From contig JAZSHX010000035.1 in NCBI GenBank assembly GCA_045533485.1, positions 1-64,000 on the forward strand: a DNA stretch of 64,000 nucleotides. The letters run 5' to 3'. The position numbers and the translations under genes were made by a program. The notes below the pieces were generated by a model that was given only the letters and a program-made list of their open reading frames with translations, did not search any database and was not told the origin of the DNA. The DNA comes from Scatosoma sp045533485 (GTDB taxonomy: Bacteria > Bacillota > Clostridia > Christensenellales > Borkfalkiaceae). Each line of letters starts with the position of its first letter. Position 1 is the first letter of the stretch. Below, piece by piece: positions 32,770 to 41,506 of the stretch.

Positions 32770-34815
32770 TTGAACAAGAAAAAATCCTGGTTTTGGGTGG
32801 TGCTTGGCTTAATTGCGCTGGCACTTGTCGTATTTTTTATAGCTGATGCACTCAACGGCGCAAAGGAAGTTTCTTCGTCGGAGTTCATCGCGCGTCTTGC
32901 CGCAGGTGAAATCCACGAACTTTATATCGACGCTTATAACTGGACGGGGTACACTTTAAATGCGGACGGTATGCGTACTGCCGCGTATACGGCAACTATG
33001 CCCAGCGTTTACGATTTTCAATCGTTTGTTACTTTTGTAAGCGGTTCGGGTATTGATATCAGCAAAGTTAGCATCAAAATGGCAGACCCCAACGCAGGCA
33101 GTATTTGGTCCAGCTTATTCCCCATTTTGGGTATCGTTTTGGTTGCCGTGCTTTTCCTTTGGATTATGCGCAGTGCGGCAGGCGGCGGCGCGCCGAATAT
33201 GAGCATCAGCAAAAACAAGGCGCACGTGCAAAACAATTTACACGTTCGTTTTGCGGACGTTGCAGGCGCGGAAGAAGAAAAGGAAGAATTGCAGGAAATC
33301 GTCGATTTCTTGAAAAATCCCAGAAAATTCTCATCGCTTGGCGCGCGTATTCCGTCGGGCGTATTGCTGGTAGGCCCTCCGGGCACGGGTAAAACGCTGT
33401 TTGCCAAAGCCGTTGCAGGCGAAGCAGGCGTACCCTTCTTCTCCGTGTCGGGTTCTGATTTTGTAGAAATGTACGTGGGTGTGGGTGCAAAGCGTGTGCG
33501 CGATTTGTTTGATATGGCGAAAAAGGCGCAGCCCTGCATTATCTTCATCGACGAAATCGACGCAGTGGGCAGACGCCGCGGCGCAGGTCTTGGCGGCGGT
33601 CACGACGAGCGCGAACAAACGCTCAACCAAATTTTGGTGCAAATGGACGGTTTTGAAGCCAACGAAGGCATTATCGTGATGGCGGCAACCAACCGCGAAG
33701 ACATTTTAGACCCTGCACTGCTTCGTCCCGGTCGTTTCGACAGACGCATCAATGTCAACCTGCCCGACGTGAAAGGCCGTGAACAAATTTTGAAGGTGCA
33801 CGCAAGAAACAAACCCATGTCGCCTGACGTCAACTTTAAGACGGTGGCGCGTATTACGGCAGGCTTTTCGGGTGCAGAGCTTGCAAACCTTTTGAACGAA
33901 GCGGCGATTTTGGCGGCGCGCGCAGGCAAAAAGACCATCGGCAATTTGGAATTGTACGACGGTATCAACAAAGTGATTATGGGTCCGCAAAAGAAGAGTC
34001 GCGTCGTTACCGAATCGGACAAACGCTGCACGGCGTACCACGAAGCAGGTCACGCGATTTTGGCTTGTCTTTGCAAGCATTGCGACCCTGTGCACGAAGT
34101 TTCCATTATTCCCCGCGGCCGCGCGGCTGGCTACACGATGACGCGCCCCGAAACGGACGACAACGACGTTTCGTATAATAAGCTTGTCGACAGCATTTGT
34201 ATGGCGCTCGGCGGCAGAGTTGCGGAAGAGCTGGTAATTCAAGACGTAACGACGGGCGCAAGCGCCGATTTACAGCACGTATCTTCGTTGGCGCGCCGTA
34301 TGGTAACGCAGTGGGGTATGAGCGATAAGCTTGGGCTTGTGGCGTACGACAGCGACCAACCCGTGTTTATGGGTATGGAATACGGTCACAGCGAACGTGC
34401 GTATTCGCAGGAAACGGCAAGCACGATTGATAACGAAATTAGAAGAATTATCGACGAAGCGCATAAGCGCGCCGTGAAAATGCTTAAAGAAAACCGCGAA
34501 ATTTTAGACAATATGTCGCGCGTGCTTGTGGAAAAGGAAACCATTTACACGGAAGAAGTGGCGATGCTCATGAAAGGCGCGTCGTATAAAGAAGTGATTG
34601 CGCACATGGACGAAAAGGAAAATACGCACAAAGACAATCCGTTTATGTTCGCTACGCAACCGAGCAAGGAACACGTCGTACAAGACGAAGCTGCGGAAAA
34701 TCAACCTGCGGAAGAAACGCAAACCGCGGATGAACAAGCGGTTGAAGAACCTGTTGAAAAAGCGGTGGAAGTGCAGGAAAGCGTGGAAAACAGCGAAGAA
34801 AAAGACGAAGAATAA
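32770..34815 (+). CDS. ftsH: ATP-dependent zinc metalloprotease FtsH
   Basis: A 681-residue membrane-bound AAA+ protease that degrades misfolded and regulatory proteins. Helices at residues 7-26 and 113-133 flank an extracytoplasmic domain. The AAA module has Walker A GPPGTGKT (202-209), Walker B IIFIDEID and the second-region-of-homology arginines (LLRPGRFDRR). The zinc site HEAGH is at 424-428. The tail after residue 620 is strongly acidic and Gln-rich, longer than usual. The start is TTG with AAGGAG 7 nt upstream. Its own promoter lies close by. Confidence 0.97.
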   Translation: MNKKKSWFWVVLGLIALALVVFFIADALNGAKEVSSSEFIARLAAGEIHELYIDAYNWTGYTLNADGMRTAAYTATMPSVYDFQSFVTFVSGSGIDISKVSIKMADPNAGSIWSSLFPILGIVLVAVLFLWIMRSAAGGGAPNMSISKNKAHVQNNLHVRFADVAGAEEEKEELQEIVDFLKNPRKFSSLGARIPSGVLLVGPPGTGKTLFAKAVAGEAGVPFFSVSGSDFVEMYVGVGAKRVRDLFDMAKKAQPCIIFIDEIDAVGRRRGAGLGGGHDEREQTLNQILVQMDGFEANEGIIVMAATNREDILDPALLRPGRFDRRINVNLPDVKGREQILKVHARNKPMSPDVNFKTVARITAGFSGAELANLLNEAAILAARAGKKTIGNLELYDGINKVIMGPQKKSRVVTESDKRCTAYHEAGHAILACLCKHCDPVHEVSIIPRGRAAGYTMTRPETDDNDVSYNKLVDSICMALGGRVAEELVIQDVTTGASADLQHVSSLARRMVTQWGMSDKLGLVAYDSDQPVFMGMEYGHSERAYSQETASTIDNEIRRIIDEAHKRAVKMLKENREILDNMSRVLVEKETIYTEEVAMLMKGASYKEVIAHMDEKENTHKDNPFMFATQPSKEHVVQDEAAENQPAEETQTADEQAVEEPVEKAVEVQESVENSEEKDEE

Positions 34816-34873
34816 GCAAAAGTAAGGGGGCGACGGGTAAAGTTGCCCCTTGCTTGCAAAAAAAGGAAAGTAT

Positions 34874-35707
34874 ATGAACAAACCCAAAAAACGCAAATCT
34901 TTCAACGTGGATTTTCAGCAAAGAAAAGTGCCTATTTCCTTGATAGATACGGATTGTGCGCTGGACGCGTTTGATAAAAAGGAGTTAAAAACACGCGCGG
35001 CGTATATTATGCTCAACGGCGCGCCGACGTTTGCCGTCAACGAAAAGGCGGACGGGCGGTTTACGCTTCTTTCGGGCGAAAAGGATTTTCACGCAACGCG
35101 GCTTGCAGGCGTGAAAGAGTGCGAAGTGCGCGCGTATGCGTTCACGGAAGAGCACGCGGAATCGTTTAGCATCGTCGAACGCTTGAAAGCAGGGGATATG
35201 GGCGCTATGGAGCAGGCGTATCAAATGAAACGCTTGCTTGCGGAATTTGATTTTACGCAGGAAGACGTGGCGGCTTTAATCGGTTGTTCGCGCCCTGCCG
35301 TGGCGAATACGTTGCGGCTGTTGACGTTAGAGCCGACGGTGGTGGGCTTGATTGAAAGCGGTCAATTATCCGCAGGCCACGCGCGTACACTTGTGCGTGT
35401 ACCCAAAGACAAACAGCTTGCGTTTGCGCAGGAAGCGATAAAGCGCGGCTATTCGGTGCGTGAAATGGAACGCGCGGTAAAGGTGTTTTTAACGCCGCCC
35501 GAAGTGATGCAAGCGGAAGCGCAAGCCAAAGCCAACGCAAAGGGCGCGGAGCTGAAAGCGTTTGTGGAGCGTATGCGGAGCGTGTACCGCACCAAGGTGT
35601 CGCTTATCGGAAACGACAAAAAAGGCCGCATTTACATTGATTATTATTCGCCCGAAGATTTATACCGCTTTGAAGAGTTTTTAGACATCATCGAACAGCG
35701 GTTGTAA
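34874..35707 (+). CDS. ParB/Spo0J-family protein with altered nucleotide motif
   Basis: A 277-residue member of the ParB/Noc/Spo0J family. The N-terminal domain has VPISLIDTD and a box that normally reads GERRxRA but here reads SGEKDFHATRLAG. The middle has the HTH (FDFTQEDVAALIGCSRPAVA) and the SAGHARTLV segment typical of the parS-binding domain. The C-terminus could dimerise. Because the GERR arginines that bind CTP are missing, clamp formation as in canonical ParB is doubtful. The start MNKPKK follows AAAAGGAAAG. No ParA gene or parS site is seen nearby. Confidence 0.85.
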   Translation: MNKPKKRKSFNVDFQQRKVPISLIDTDCALDAFDKKELKTRAAYIMLNGAPTFAVNEKADGRFTLLSGEKDFHATRLAGVKECEVRAYAFTEEHAESFSIVERLKAGDMGAMEQAYQMKRLLAEFDFTQEDVAALIGCSRPAVANTLRLLTLEPTVVGLIESGQLSAGHARTLVRVPKDKQLAFAQEAIKRGYSVREMERAVKVFLTPPEVMQAEAQAKANAKGAELKAFVERMRSVYRTKVSLIGNDKKGRIYIDYYSPEDLYRFEEFLDIIEQRL

Positions 35708-35724
35708 GGAATAGGAAAAGCCAA

Positions 35725-35754
35725 ATCCCCCCAAACTAACGTGGGGGGATTTTT
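35725..35754 (+). terminator. Hairpin overlapping the ribosome site of the SpoVB-like gene
   Basis: ATCCCCCC / GGGGGGAT stem with a 10-nt loop followed by TTTTC, typical of a terminator. Its right arm GGGGGGA lies 7 nt before the next ATG and is the only ribosome site available. The same element could thus end transcription or mask translation initiation. Confidence 0.7.
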
Positions 35755-35756
35755 CT

Positions 35757-37190
35757 ATGGCAAAAACAAAGAATAAAAACGGCGCAGGCGCGCTTTTCAA
35801 AGGCGCGGCGTGGATTGCGCTGGGCGGATTTGTCGCCAAAGTGATCGGGGCGCTGTACCGTATTCCGCTCACCAACGCCATCGGCGGTAAGGGTATCGGT
35901 TTATATCAAATGGTGTACCCCGTGTACTGTCTTTTATTGACCGTGTCATCGTCGGGAATACCGTCGTCGATTGCCAAGCTCACGGCGGAGAAAATCGGGC
36001 GCGGCGAAAGCGCGCAGACGCTTCTAAAAACGGCGATGCGGCTGTTTTTGATTATCGGCGCGCTGGGTACGGTGTTGATGTGTATCGTGTCGCCGTTGCT
36101 GGTGAAAGCGCAGGGCAGCGAAGAAGTGCTGTTTGGGTATTACGCGTTAGCGCCGTCGGTGTTTATCGTGGCGCTCATTTCCGTTTTTCGTGGGTATTTT
36201 CAAGGCAAGAATAAAATGTTTCCCACGGCGGCAAGCGAAATTATCGAACAGCTTGTCAAGGTGGGCGTAGGGCTGTTTTTTGCGTGGAAATTTCAAGATA
36301 ACGTTGCGCTTGCCGTGGTGTATTTGCTTTTGGCAGTGTCTATATCGGAGCTGGTTGCGTGCCTTTTTATGGTGCTTGTTTATCGTCGTCATAAACGCAG
36401 GGAAACGCCGTTAAAAACGCAAAACGACGGGGGCAGGGTTGCGATGAAACACATTTTACGCATTAGCTTACCCGTCACTGTAAGTGCGGGGTTAATCCCC
36501 CTTTCGTCGCTTATCGACAGTGTATTTGCGGTGCGGCTTTTGGGAAAATATGCAAGCGACAGCGTGAGCTTATACGGGCTTTTTGCAGGGGGTGCGGTGA
36601 CGGTGATTAACCTGCCCGTGTCTATTTGCTACGGTATCGCGGCGGCAAGTATTCCTGCGGTGGCTTTGGCGAAAGCGCAAACGGAGCGATTGCAGGGCGA
36701 AAAGCAAACCACAGTAAAAAAGCGCGTGAAAAACACGGTGCGGAGAAAATGGCTGTTTTCGCTTATTATCACGGCGACGATTGCTCTACCTGCGGCGGTG
36801 GGGCTGTACTTGTTTGCCGAGCCGATAGCAAAAATTATTTACAAAAACTTAAAGCAAGACGAATTGCAAACGCTGTCCGCGCTTATTCGCGCCTTTTCCT
36901 TGTCGGCGTTCACACTCTCCTGCGCGCAAACGCTGTCGGCGTGTTTGACGGCGCAAGGCAAACCGCAGTACTCCGCGCTGTCGATGGGGGTGGGGATGGC
37001 GGTGAAAACGGCGGTGTATGCCGTGCTGTTGAAAAATCCGCAAATCTCCGTTTTTGGGCTGGCGTATGCGACGAATATCGGTTATTTGGTTGCTTTTTTT
37101 ATGGATTTGGTGTATAATTTTGTTGTATCAAGACCGCGCGGAGAAAAACCGACGCGCGCGAAAGGACAAGAAAAGGAAAAAGTAATATGA
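35757..37190 (+). CDS. SpoVB/YabM-type polysaccharide flippase (MOP superfamily)
   Basis: A 477-residue polytopic membrane protein with about fourteen helices, of the SpoVB/YtgP/MurJ-like group that moves lipid-linked sugar or peptidoglycan precursors. It starts FKGAAWIALGGFVAKVIGAL then YRIPLTNAIGGKGIGLYQ, a family hallmark. Order with the next gene matches yabM-yabN in B. subtilis. A dispersed repeat copy (36421-36450) encodes part of a cytoplasmic loop after RRHKRRETP. The start codon lies right behind a terminator-like hairpin. Confidence 0.9.
   Translation: MAKTKNKNGAGALFKGAAWIALGGFVAKVIGALYRIPLTNAIGGKGIGLYQMVYPVYCLLLTVSSSGIPSSIAKLTAEKIGRGESAQTLLKTAMRLFLIIGALGTVLMCIVSPLLVKAQGSEEVLFGYYALAPSVFIVALISVFRGYFQGKNKMFPTAASEIIEQLVKVGVGLFFAWKFQDNVALAVVYLLLAVSISELVACLFMVLVYRRHKRRETPLKTQNDGGRVAMKHILRISLPVTVSAGLIPLSSLIDSVFAVRLLGKYASDSVSLYGLFAGGAVTVINLPVSICYGIAAASIPAVALAKAQTERLQGEKQTTVKKRVKNTVRRKWLFSLIITATIALPAAVGLYLFAEPIAKIIYKNLKQDELQTLSALIRAFSLSAFTLSCAQTLSACLTAQGKPQYSALSMGVGMAVKTAVYAVLLKNPQISVFGLAYATNIGYLVAFFMDLVYNFVVSRPRGEKPTRAKGQEKEKVI
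36421..36450 (+). repeat. Dispersed motif copy inside the SpoVB-like gene
   Basis: ACGACGGGGGCAGGGTTGCG followed by ATGAAAC, in frame, in a variable cytoplasmic loop. Confidence 0.5.
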
Positions 37191-38629
37191 TTACGATTAT
37201 CGGGCTTGGAAACGAACAAGGGGATTTGACCAAACGCGGCGAAGCGTGTATTTTGCAGGCGGCGAAGTCGCACGCGAAAATTTTCGTGCGCACGGCGCTT
37301 ACCAAATCCTATCAATCGGTGCTGGATTTGGGTGTGGAACACCAAACGCTGGACGAAATTTATAAGAAGAGCAAAAATTTCGCTACGCTTACTAAAAATT
37401 TGGTGAAAGCCGTTATAGACAGCGGCGAAAACACGGTGTATTTGGTGGACGGAAACGTGACGGAAGACGTGTCGGCAAAAGCGCTTATCAAACGTTTGAA
37501 AGGCAAAGTGCAGGTGATTGACGGCGTTTCAAAAGTGTCGCAAATTGCGCGCGCGGCAAATCTTGTCGGCTGTTCGTACACCGCCGTTTCCGCGTATGAG
37601 CTTTTCGACGAAGCGGCGCAAGGGACGCTTTCCCTGCCTTTGATTGTCTACGATTTGGACGATAGGGCGTTTGCAAGCGATTGTAAACTGCTTTTGGGGG
37701 ATTTATTCGGCGAAGAAAGCAAAATTAAGTTCGTACAAGACGGAAAAATCAAAAAAATACAGCTTTTTGAGCTGGACAGAGCAAAAAATTACGATTATTC
37801 GACGGCGCTTGTTATCGAAAAAACCGACTTATTGCATAAAAAACGTTTCACGTTAAACGATTTACACGAAATCGTGATGCGGTTACGCGCGCCCGACGGG
37901 TGTCCTTGGGATAAAGTGCAAACGCACGAAAGCATTAAAATGTCGGCGGTGGAAGAAGCGTATGAGCTTGTTGACGCGATTGACGCGCAGGACGACGATA
38001 AAATTTTAGAAGAAACGGGCGACGTGTTGATGCAGGTGGTATTCCACGCGGTATTAAAGGAAGAAACGGGCACGTTTACCTTGACCGACGTTATTTCCGC
38101 CGTTTGTGAGAAGCTGATATTTAGGCACTCCCACGTGTTCGGTACGGACGGGGCTACGGACGAAAACAGCGCGCTGTCCGTTTGGGAAAAAAATAAAATG
38201 AAAGAGAAAAAGCAGGAAACGTTTGGCGATAGCGTGAACGACGTGCCGAAATGTTTCCCTGCGGCGATGCGTGCGCAAAAAGTAGGCAAGCGCGCGGCGA
38301 AAGCAGGACTGGATTTTGCCAGCGTGGAAGACGCGGCAGTGCGCGTGCAGGAAGAACTGCAAGAGTTTTTGCAGGCAAGAAAACAGGGCGACAAGGAACA
38401 AATAGAAAAGGAGCTTGGCGACGTGTTGTTTTCCGTGGTGAACGTAGGCAGAAAGGCAGGATGCGACACGGAAAAGGCGCTCAAAGAAAGCACGGAGCGT
38501 TTTGCAAAGCGGTTCACACTTGCCGAACAAATGGCGATTGCGGATGGAAAAGACGTAACAAAGCTGACTGAAAGTGCGTGGGATACTTACTATTTGGCGG
38601 CGAAAAAGAAATTACAGGAAAACGAATAA
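37187..38629 (+). CDS. YabN-type fusion of tetrapyrrole methylase domain and MazG pyrophosphohydrolase
   Basis: A 480-residue two-domain protein. The N-terminal 220 residues resemble the SAM-dependent tetrapyrrole methylase fold (MITIIGLGNEQGDLTKRGE). The C-terminal part is MazG, a nucleoside triphosphate pyrophosphohydrolase that cleans non-canonical NTPs. It has LRAPDGCPWDKVQTHESIKM, followed by EEAYELVDAID and EETGDVLMQVVFHA, which provide the metal-binding Glu/Asp residues. A second MazG half follows (EELQEFLQARKQGD, then ELGDVLFSVVNVGRKAG). Its ATG overlaps the upstream stop codon by 4 bp. Confidence 0.94.
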   Translation: MITIIGLGNEQGDLTKRGEACILQAAKSHAKIFVRTALTKSYQSVLDLGVEHQTLDEIYKKSKNFATLTKNLVKAVIDSGENTVYLVDGNVTEDVSAKALIKRLKGKVQVIDGVSKVSQIARAANLVGCSYTAVSAYELFDEAAQGTLSLPLIVYDLDDRAFASDCKLLLGDLFGEESKIKFVQDGKIKKIQLFELDRAKNYDYSTALVIEKTDLLHKKRFTLNDLHEIVMRLRAPDGCPWDKVQTHESIKMSAVEEAYELVDAIDAQDDDKILEETGDVLMQVVFHAVLKEETGTFTLTDVISAVCEKLIFRHSHVFGTDGATDENSALSVWEKNKMKEKKQETFGDSVNDVPKCFPAAMRAQKVGKRAAKAGLDFASVEDAAVRVQEELQEFLQARKQGDKEQIEKELGDVLFSVVNVGRKAGCDTEKALKESTERFAKRFTLAEQMAIADGKDVTKLTESAWDTYYLAAKKKLQENE

Positions 38630-38657
38630 AAAGCAAATAAAAACCAACGAAAAACAC

Positions 38658-38684
38658 AAAACGACGGGGGCAGGTATGCGATTA
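38658..38684 (+). repeat. Dispersed motif supplying RBS and start codon of dus
   Basis: AACGACGGGGGCAGGTATGC: GGGGG acts as the ribosome site and ATG at 38676 starts the dihydrouridine synthase gene, the same arrangement as at 2053-2077. Confidence 0.6.
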
Positions 38685-39617
38685 CAGCCGATTTCTATCG
38701 GGAGCGTGAAAATTGAAAATAACGTGTTTTTAGCGCCGCTTGCCGGTTACACGAACTATGCGATGCGTCGGCTTTGCAAAGGCTACGGCGCAGGACTTTG
38801 CTACACGGAAATGGTAAGCGCGAAGGGCTTAAAATACGGCAGTGAGAACACGGAAGAGTTGCTGTACACGGACGCGGACGAAGGGCTTTGCGCGGCGCAA
38901 ATTTTCGGCAGTGAGCCGGACACGATGCGCCTTGCATGCGAACATAAAGCGTTGCAGCCGTTCCCGATAATTGATATCAATATGGGCTGCCCCGTGCCGA
39001 AAATTTATAAAAACGGCGAAGGGAGCGCGCTTTTGGAAAACCCTGTTTTGGCAGAAAAAATCGTCAAAGAGTGTGTAAAAAGCGGAAAAATCATTACCGT
39101 GAAAATGCGCATCGGCGTGCGCGATAAGGAGCATATCACTACAGAATTTGCTAAGCGTATGGAAGGCGCAGGCGCAAGTTTGATCACCGTACACGGGCGC
39201 ACGCGCGATAAAATGTACGCAGGCGAAGTGGACTACGCGGAAATTGCGGCGGCGAAAAACGCGGTGAAAATACCCGTAATCGCTAACGGCGGCGTGTTTA
39301 GCGATAAAGACGCGGAAAACCTGCTTGCCCAAACGGGCGCGGACGGCGTAATGGTGGCGCGTGCGGCGCTTTTTGACCCGCAAATCTTTTGTCAATTGAC
39401 GGGAAAAGAGCGTGAAAGTAAGCTGACTATGTTCCAAAAACAAATGCAATGGACAAGGCAGGTATGCGACGAACGCTTCACGACGGTGTTTATGCGCAAG
39501 ATGGCTGCGTTTTACGTAAAGGGAGAGCGCGGTGCAAGCGCGTGTAAGGAACGACTTTTCAAAGCGACTACGCCCGAAGAAATTTTGCAAATTGCAAAGG
39601 AAATGTGGGGAAGATAA
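38676..39617 (+). CDS. dus: tRNA-dihydrouridine synthase
   Basis: A 313-residue flavoprotein that reduces uridines in tRNA D-loops. It has the FMN-binding TIM barrel: NNVFLAPLAGYTNYAMRRLC, the catalytic region IIDINMGCPVPKIYKNGEGS with the conserved Cys, and TVKMRIGVRDKEH. VHGRTRDKMYAGEVDY and PVIANGGVFSDKDAENLL follow. The start at 38676 is set by the dispersed motif. Another motif-like copy (39455-39476) encodes the late QVCDERF segment. Confidence 0.95.
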   Translation: MRLQPISIGSVKIENNVFLAPLAGYTNYAMRRLCKGYGAGLCYTEMVSAKGLKYGSENTEELLYTDADEGLCAAQIFGSEPDTMRLACEHKALQPFPIIDINMGCPVPKIYKNGEGSALLENPVLAEKIVKECVKSGKIITVKMRIGVRDKEHITTEFAKRMEGAGASLITVHGRTRDKMYAGEVDYAEIAAAKNAVKIPVIANGGVFSDKDAENLLAQTGADGVMVARAALFDPQIFCQLTGKERESKLTMFQKQMQWTRQVCDERFTTVFMRKMAAFYVKGERGASACKERLFKATTPEEILQIAKEMWGR

Positions 39618-39673
39618 AACAAGTGAAAAGTTAGCGAAAAAATAAAAAAAGCACGGAAATACATATAGAATAA

Positions 39674-39702
39674 TTGCTTTTTTTGTAAAAATCGGCTATA
39701 AT
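39674..39702 (+). promoter_or_regulatory. fba promoter
   Basis: TTGCTT (39674), 17-bp spacer, TATAAT (39697-39702). Confidence 0.8.
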
Positions 39703-39743
39703 AAACAGGTAGACAAAGAAAAAAGTTTTGGAGGAATTATACA

Positions 39744-40679
39744 ATGCCCTTAGTAACAACGAAAGATATGTTCAAAAAGGCGTACGAAGGCAAATATGCA
39801 ATCGGTGCGTTTAACGTGAACAACATGGAAATGATTCAAGCGATCGTGGAAGCAGCGAACGAAGAAAAATCGCCCGTAATTTTGCAGGTGTCCGCAGGCG
39901 CAAGAAAATACGCTAACCCTGTATATTTAAGACACTTGGTAGCGGCAGCGGCGGAAACGACGGATATTCCCCTTGCAATGCACCTTGACCACGGCGCGGA
40001 TTTTGAAATTTGCAAAGCGTCCATCGACAGCGGTTTCACGTCGGTTATGATTGACGCGTCTTCGCATCCTTGGGAAGAAAATATCGCAATCACCAAAAAG
40101 GTTGTTGAATACGCACACGACCACGGCGTAGTGGTAGAAGCGGAGCTTGGTAAGCTTGCAGGCATTGAAGACGACGTAAACGTTGACGCGGCTGACGCGC
40201 AATTCACTTCCCCTGACGAAGTGGAAGAATTTACGCAACGCACGGGTATCGACTCGCTTGCAATCGCTATCGGTACCAGCCACGGCGCATACAAGTTTAA
40301 ACCCGGTCAAGATCCCAAATTGCGTTTGGATATTTTGGAAGAAATCGGCAAGCGTTTGCCTGGTTTCCCCATCGTTTTGCACGGCGCTTCGTCCGTTCCC
40401 CAAGACAAAGTTGCGATCGTAAATCAATTTGGCGGTCACATGCCCGACGCAATCGGTATTCCCGAAAGCGAGCTTAGAAAAGCGGCGCAAATGGCAGTTT
40501 GCAAAATCAACATCGACAGCGACCTTCGCGTAGCGTTCACGGCGGCGCTTCGTAAGCATTTCAACGATTTCCCCGGCCACTCCGACCCCCGTCAATATCT
40601 TGGCGACGCGCGTGCATGGATGAAGGAAATGGTAAAACACAAAATCGTCAACGTGCTTGGCTCTGCAGGCAAAATCTAA
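39744..40679 (+). CDS. fba: Class II fructose-1,6-bisphosphate aldolase
   Basis: A 311-residue zinc enzyme of glycolysis and gluconeogenesis that splits fructose-1,6-bisphosphate to DHAP and glyceraldehyde-3-phosphate. Zinc ligands are in AMHLDHGADFE, GTSHGAYKF and IVLHGASSVP. The GAFNVNNMEMIQAIVEAA start is typical. GGAGG precedes the ATG. Its codon usage, with many preferred codons, suggests high expression. It is monocistronic, with its own promoter and terminator. Confidence 0.97.
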   Translation: MPLVTTKDMFKKAYEGKYAIGAFNVNNMEMIQAIVEAANEEKSPVILQVSAGARKYANPVYLRHLVAAAAETTDIPLAMHLDHGADFEICKASIDSGFTSVMIDASSHPWEENIAITKKVVEYAHDHGVVVEAELGKLAGIEDDVNVDAADAQFTSPDEVEEFTQRTGIDSLAIAIGTSHGAYKFKPGQDPKLRLDILEEIGKRLPGFPIVLHGASSVPQDKVAIVNQFGGHMPDAIGIPESELRKAAQMAVCKINIDSDLRVAFTAALRKHFNDFPGHSDPRQYLGDARAWMKEMVKHKIVNVLGSAGKI

Positions 40680-40690
40680 ACAAAAAAACA

Positions 40691-40722
40691 AACCGCTCCT
40701 TGAAAAAGGGGCGGTTATTGTT
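40691..40722 (+). terminator. fba terminator
   Basis: AACCGCTCCTT / AAGGGGCGGTT stem (one G-T), GAAA loop, moderate T tract. Confidence 0.8.
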
Positions 40723-40807
40723 GGTTGTTGTATATAGTACGCGCACGCGTGAGAAAATAAAAACGGCAAAGCAGTTTTGCGATGCCGTTTATTTTTATTG
40801 TAGCGTT

Positions 40808-41359
40808 TTATTTTTTCTTCATGGGTATCGGTCCGTTTTGGCAAATATGTTGCACGTCAACCACTTGTACGTAAGGGTCAACGATGGTGTGCGCCCATTT
40901 CCATTTTCTAAAACGGATAGGTTGCCAAAGCCAGTAAATGCCAAGCGTCAAAATACCAAACAGTTCCCACTTAAATACCGTCCAAGCAAAAGAGAAAACC
41001 TTTGCGTTAAAATAAACGGGGTGTCCGCTGATAACCGTGTGCTTTGTTTCCCAACGAAGCATAATGATAATCGACCAAGCGCTACCGATGCAAGCCAAGA
41101 CGATAATGGGAATTCCCGAAAGCGCGACGATTAGAAGAAATAAAACGGTTTGTTCGGAGAACGCCGCGCCGATGATAATCAAGGGTAAACAGACGGCGCT
41201 GTATACGCCTGCAAGCACGCCAAAAGGCAAGGCGGCGAAAAATGCTTTGAAGCACGAACCGATATACCCTTTAAGCTTGCCTTCGAAACGGCTTTTCTTG
41301 ACGGGCATAACGGTGTTTACGCAAACCGGATTGTCGATAGCGGGATTAGGATAGAACAT
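40808..41359 (-). CDS. DUF898/YjgN-like membrane protein (paralogue 1)
   Basis: A 183-residue membrane protein with four hydrophobic helices. The start motif SRFEGKLKGYIG and the late helix GILTLGIYWLWQPIRFRKWK followed by AHTIVD resemble DUF898 (YjgN) proteins. It is paralogous to the gene at 41507 (FDGKLGGLIG, then FGLWLPIKVKQWRTAHTVID), so the pair arose by tandem duplication. AAGGAG precedes the ATG. The function is unknown. Confidence 0.78.
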   Translation of the reverse strand: MFYPNPAIDNPVCVNTVMPVKKSRFEGKLKGYIGSCFKAFFAALPFGVLAGVYSAVCLPLIIIGAAFSEQTVLFLLIVALSGIPIIVLACIGSAWSIIIMLRWETKHTVISGHPVYFNAKVFSFAWTVFKWELFGILTLGIYWLWQPIRFRKWKWAHTIVDPYVQVVDVQHICQNGPIPMKKK

Positions 41360-41382
41360 AACTTCTCCTTACACAAAGTTCA

Positions 41383-41406
41383 TTATATATAGTATACTAT
41401 ATATAA
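41383..41406 (-). promoter_or_regulatory. Perfect 24-bp AT-rich palindrome at a promoter
   Basis: Self-complementary run centred on AGTATACT. It contains TATACT/TATAAA -10-like boxes for the DUF898-like gene, so it is promoter and possible operator at once. AGTATACT recurs upstream of the second paralogue at about 42094. Confidence 0.55.
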
Positions 41407-41506
41407 AATAAAAAGTCAATAGGGAATGCGGAGAAAAAAAGAAAAAAATTAGAAATACCGCGCAGTGTTTTGCACTGCGCGGTAAAGATGTACAATTTGG
41501 TTGAGA

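Noticed and set aside
34874..35757. parS site near the ParB-like gene
   Set aside because: No TGTTTCACGTGAAACA-like palindrome was found near it or near the origin regions while reading.
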